Assembly (NCBI RefSeq): GCF_003992255.1
Contig: NZ_RQVA01000001.1
Span: 62,001-126,000 of the forward strand
Reading direction: 5' to 3'
DNA from: F0422 sp003992255
GTDB taxonomy: Bacteria > Bacillota > Negativicutes > Veillonellales > Veillonellaceae
DNA: 64,000 nucleotides
Position numbers and translations under genes: made by a program. Shown one piece after another: positions 62,956-64,000 of this stretch. The notes under the pieces were generated by a model. It had not been told where the DNA came from and did no database searches. It was given only the letters and a program-made list of their open reading frames with translations. Numbering within the stretch: the stretch's first letter is position 1; each line of letters begins with the position of its first letter.

Positions 62956-63954
62956 CTATTTATTGGTGATCTTCGAGATATTTTTTAACTCGATCTTTAA
63001 TGTGCCATTTTCATTGGTGGAGATTTCAATAAACTCTCGATCATTCATGTATTCAACTGGGAAAGAAATTTCAATACCTGTATCTGTTTTAATCTTGTGT
63101 TGTTTCCCCATTTTAGTAGCATAGGTACGGCTCACTGGTAATGGTTCTAATAAATCTTCTTCTGCTAGCTCTTTCATAGCTGCTTCGCGTTGTATAGGAT
63201 TGGATCCAAATACGTGTTCAATAATATGGCGAGCTTCTAAGGTATCTGATACTTCTGCATTTTTGGCGAGTAGTTCCTTCGTTTTCGCCATAGCTGCTAC
63301 ACCATCTTGCTCATGAGCTTTAGAAATGCGGTCTACTACAGTTCGCACTTTTTTTACTGTATCTTTAGACGATGGATTCATCGTGACCTGAAAGATTCTC
63401 TCTTCCAAAAAGTGCATTTTTTCTCCATCATATTCACCTTTAGGTTCAAACAAACGAATCGACATATCCGACAGTTTAATACTTACAAAGGCGTACAGTT
63501 TTTGTGTGACTGTAGGTAACACAACTCGATGTTCTACTAGTTTTGTAGCTAAGGAACCATCTTCCTCTGAATATAAATGGTGTGTATATCCATCATGAGC
63601 TTTACATAATAATATACAAAGGTAAGGCTGCTCTCCTTGTGCTTCGCAAACAATCATATCTAGTACACAAGGGTCCATGGCTTGTGCCATATAGGTAAAT
63701 AACGTTTCCCCTAGCTCTTTACCAAAGTCAACAAGTTTGATCTCTTTATCATGGAATTGTTGCACCTTTCGGCCCCATGGAGTATGTGAAGAAATATATC
63801 CTGTTCTAGCACTTGGATCTTGTAAAGCTTTCATGACATGCATTTCTAAATAACTTTGTATTTCTGGCTCTTCAATGTCCATCGTATGATCCGAATAGGC
63901 TGCCATAGAAGATGTAAAATCAAACACTTCTAATACTGCTGCATTAATTTGCAT
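62956..63954 (-). CDS. Nucleoid-associated protein, NdpA/YejK family
   Basis: The 332-residue protein shows the PF04245 pattern: INAAVLEVFDFTSSMAAYSD, IQSYLEMHVMKALQDPSAR, KEIKLVDFGKELGETLFTYM, DMIVCEAQGEQPYLCILLCKA, and a C-terminal helical part with IEISFPVEYMND. It probably binds DNA non-specifically. GAGGAGG precedes the ATG by 5 bases. Function known only by family. Confidence 0.85.
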   Translation of the reverse strand: MQINAAVLEVFDFTSSMAAYSDHTMDIEEPEIQSYLEMHVMKALQDPSARTGYISSHTPWGRKVQQFHDKEIKLVDFGKELGETLFTYMAQAMDPCVLDMIVCEAQGEQPYLCILLCKAHDGYTHHLYSEEDGSLATKLVEHRVVLPTVTQKLYAFVSIKLSDMSIRLFEPKGEYDGEKMHFLEERIFQVTMNPSSKDTVKKVRTVVDRISKAHEQDGVAAMAKTKELLAKNAEVSDTLEARHIIEHVFGSNPIQREAAMKELAEEDLLEPLPVSRTYATKMGKQHKIKTDTGIEISFPVEYMNDREFIEISTNENGTLKIELKNISKITNK

Positions 63955-63973
63955 AGTTCCTCCTCAATAACAA

Positions 63974-63998
63974 AGAGCTTTGCCAGTGACAAAGCTCT
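63974..63998. terminator. Stem-loop at the right window edge
   Basis: AGAGCTTTG (63974-63982) and CAAAGCTCT (63990-63998) pair around a 7-nt loop. It likely ends the transcript of the gene beyond the window. Confidence 0.5.
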
Positions 63999-64000
63999 AC

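Overview
The window reads as chromosome of a diderm Firmicute of the Negativicutes, most probably Veillonella or a close relative (inference from gene content, no search was run). It combines Firmicute gene neighbourhoods (yicC-gmk-rpoZ; rpmE-yqhQ-prfA-prmC-tsaC-ywlE-rpiB; radA-yacL-ispDF-gltX-cysS-mrnC-rlmB-yacP) with outer-membrane machinery (a TonB-dependent receptor, a porin-like barrel, a secretin). Composition is moderately AT-rich, more so between about 7.4 and 10 kb.
Region 1 (1-12 kb) looks like a metal/tetrapyrrole uptake locus. A giant TonB-dependent receptor, open at the left window edge, carries a second porin-like region after a complete receptor. Divergent from it are an exported CbiK-type chelatase and a substrate-binding lipoprotein. 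A FecCD-type permease and its ATPase lie at 10.0-11.8 kb as the last genes of a cobalamin operon. An AT-rich accessory insert (7.4-9.9 kb) separates the halves: a DUF2004 gene, a DUF4241 gene and a KilA-N gene broken by one in-frame stop, with two related 32-bp palindromes.
Region 2 (10.0-18.1 kb) is the anaerobic cobalamin operon cbiD-E-T-F-G-H-J-C plus the ABC permease and ATPase, almost all translationally coupled. cbiL, cbiA, cbiP and the later steps are not in the window.
Region 3 (18.1-46 kb) is mostly core functions: yajQ, rpoZ-gmk-yicC, rqcH, a biotin operon bioY-bioD-bioA behind a BirA-like operator, surE-rpiB, ywlE-tsaC, prmC-prfA-yqhQ-rpmE, nth, a serine/threonine exporter, thioredoxin, gluQ, an ABC-F ATPase, coaE, polA and rpsT, with a few genes I cannot assign.
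Region 4 (46-64 kb) is the yacP to radA cluster, interrupted between rlmB and mrnC by about 0.8 kb of repeats that fold into long stem-loops. One further copy lies at 29.5 kb. Then come upp, glyA, a secretin with an inner-membrane partner, galE, pgi, an RNase HI, ybaK and a nucleoid-associated protein.
The signals most worth a second look are the receptor-porin fusion, the stem-loop repeat family whose arms differ between copies but stay paired, and the paired palindromes at the broken KilA-N gene.
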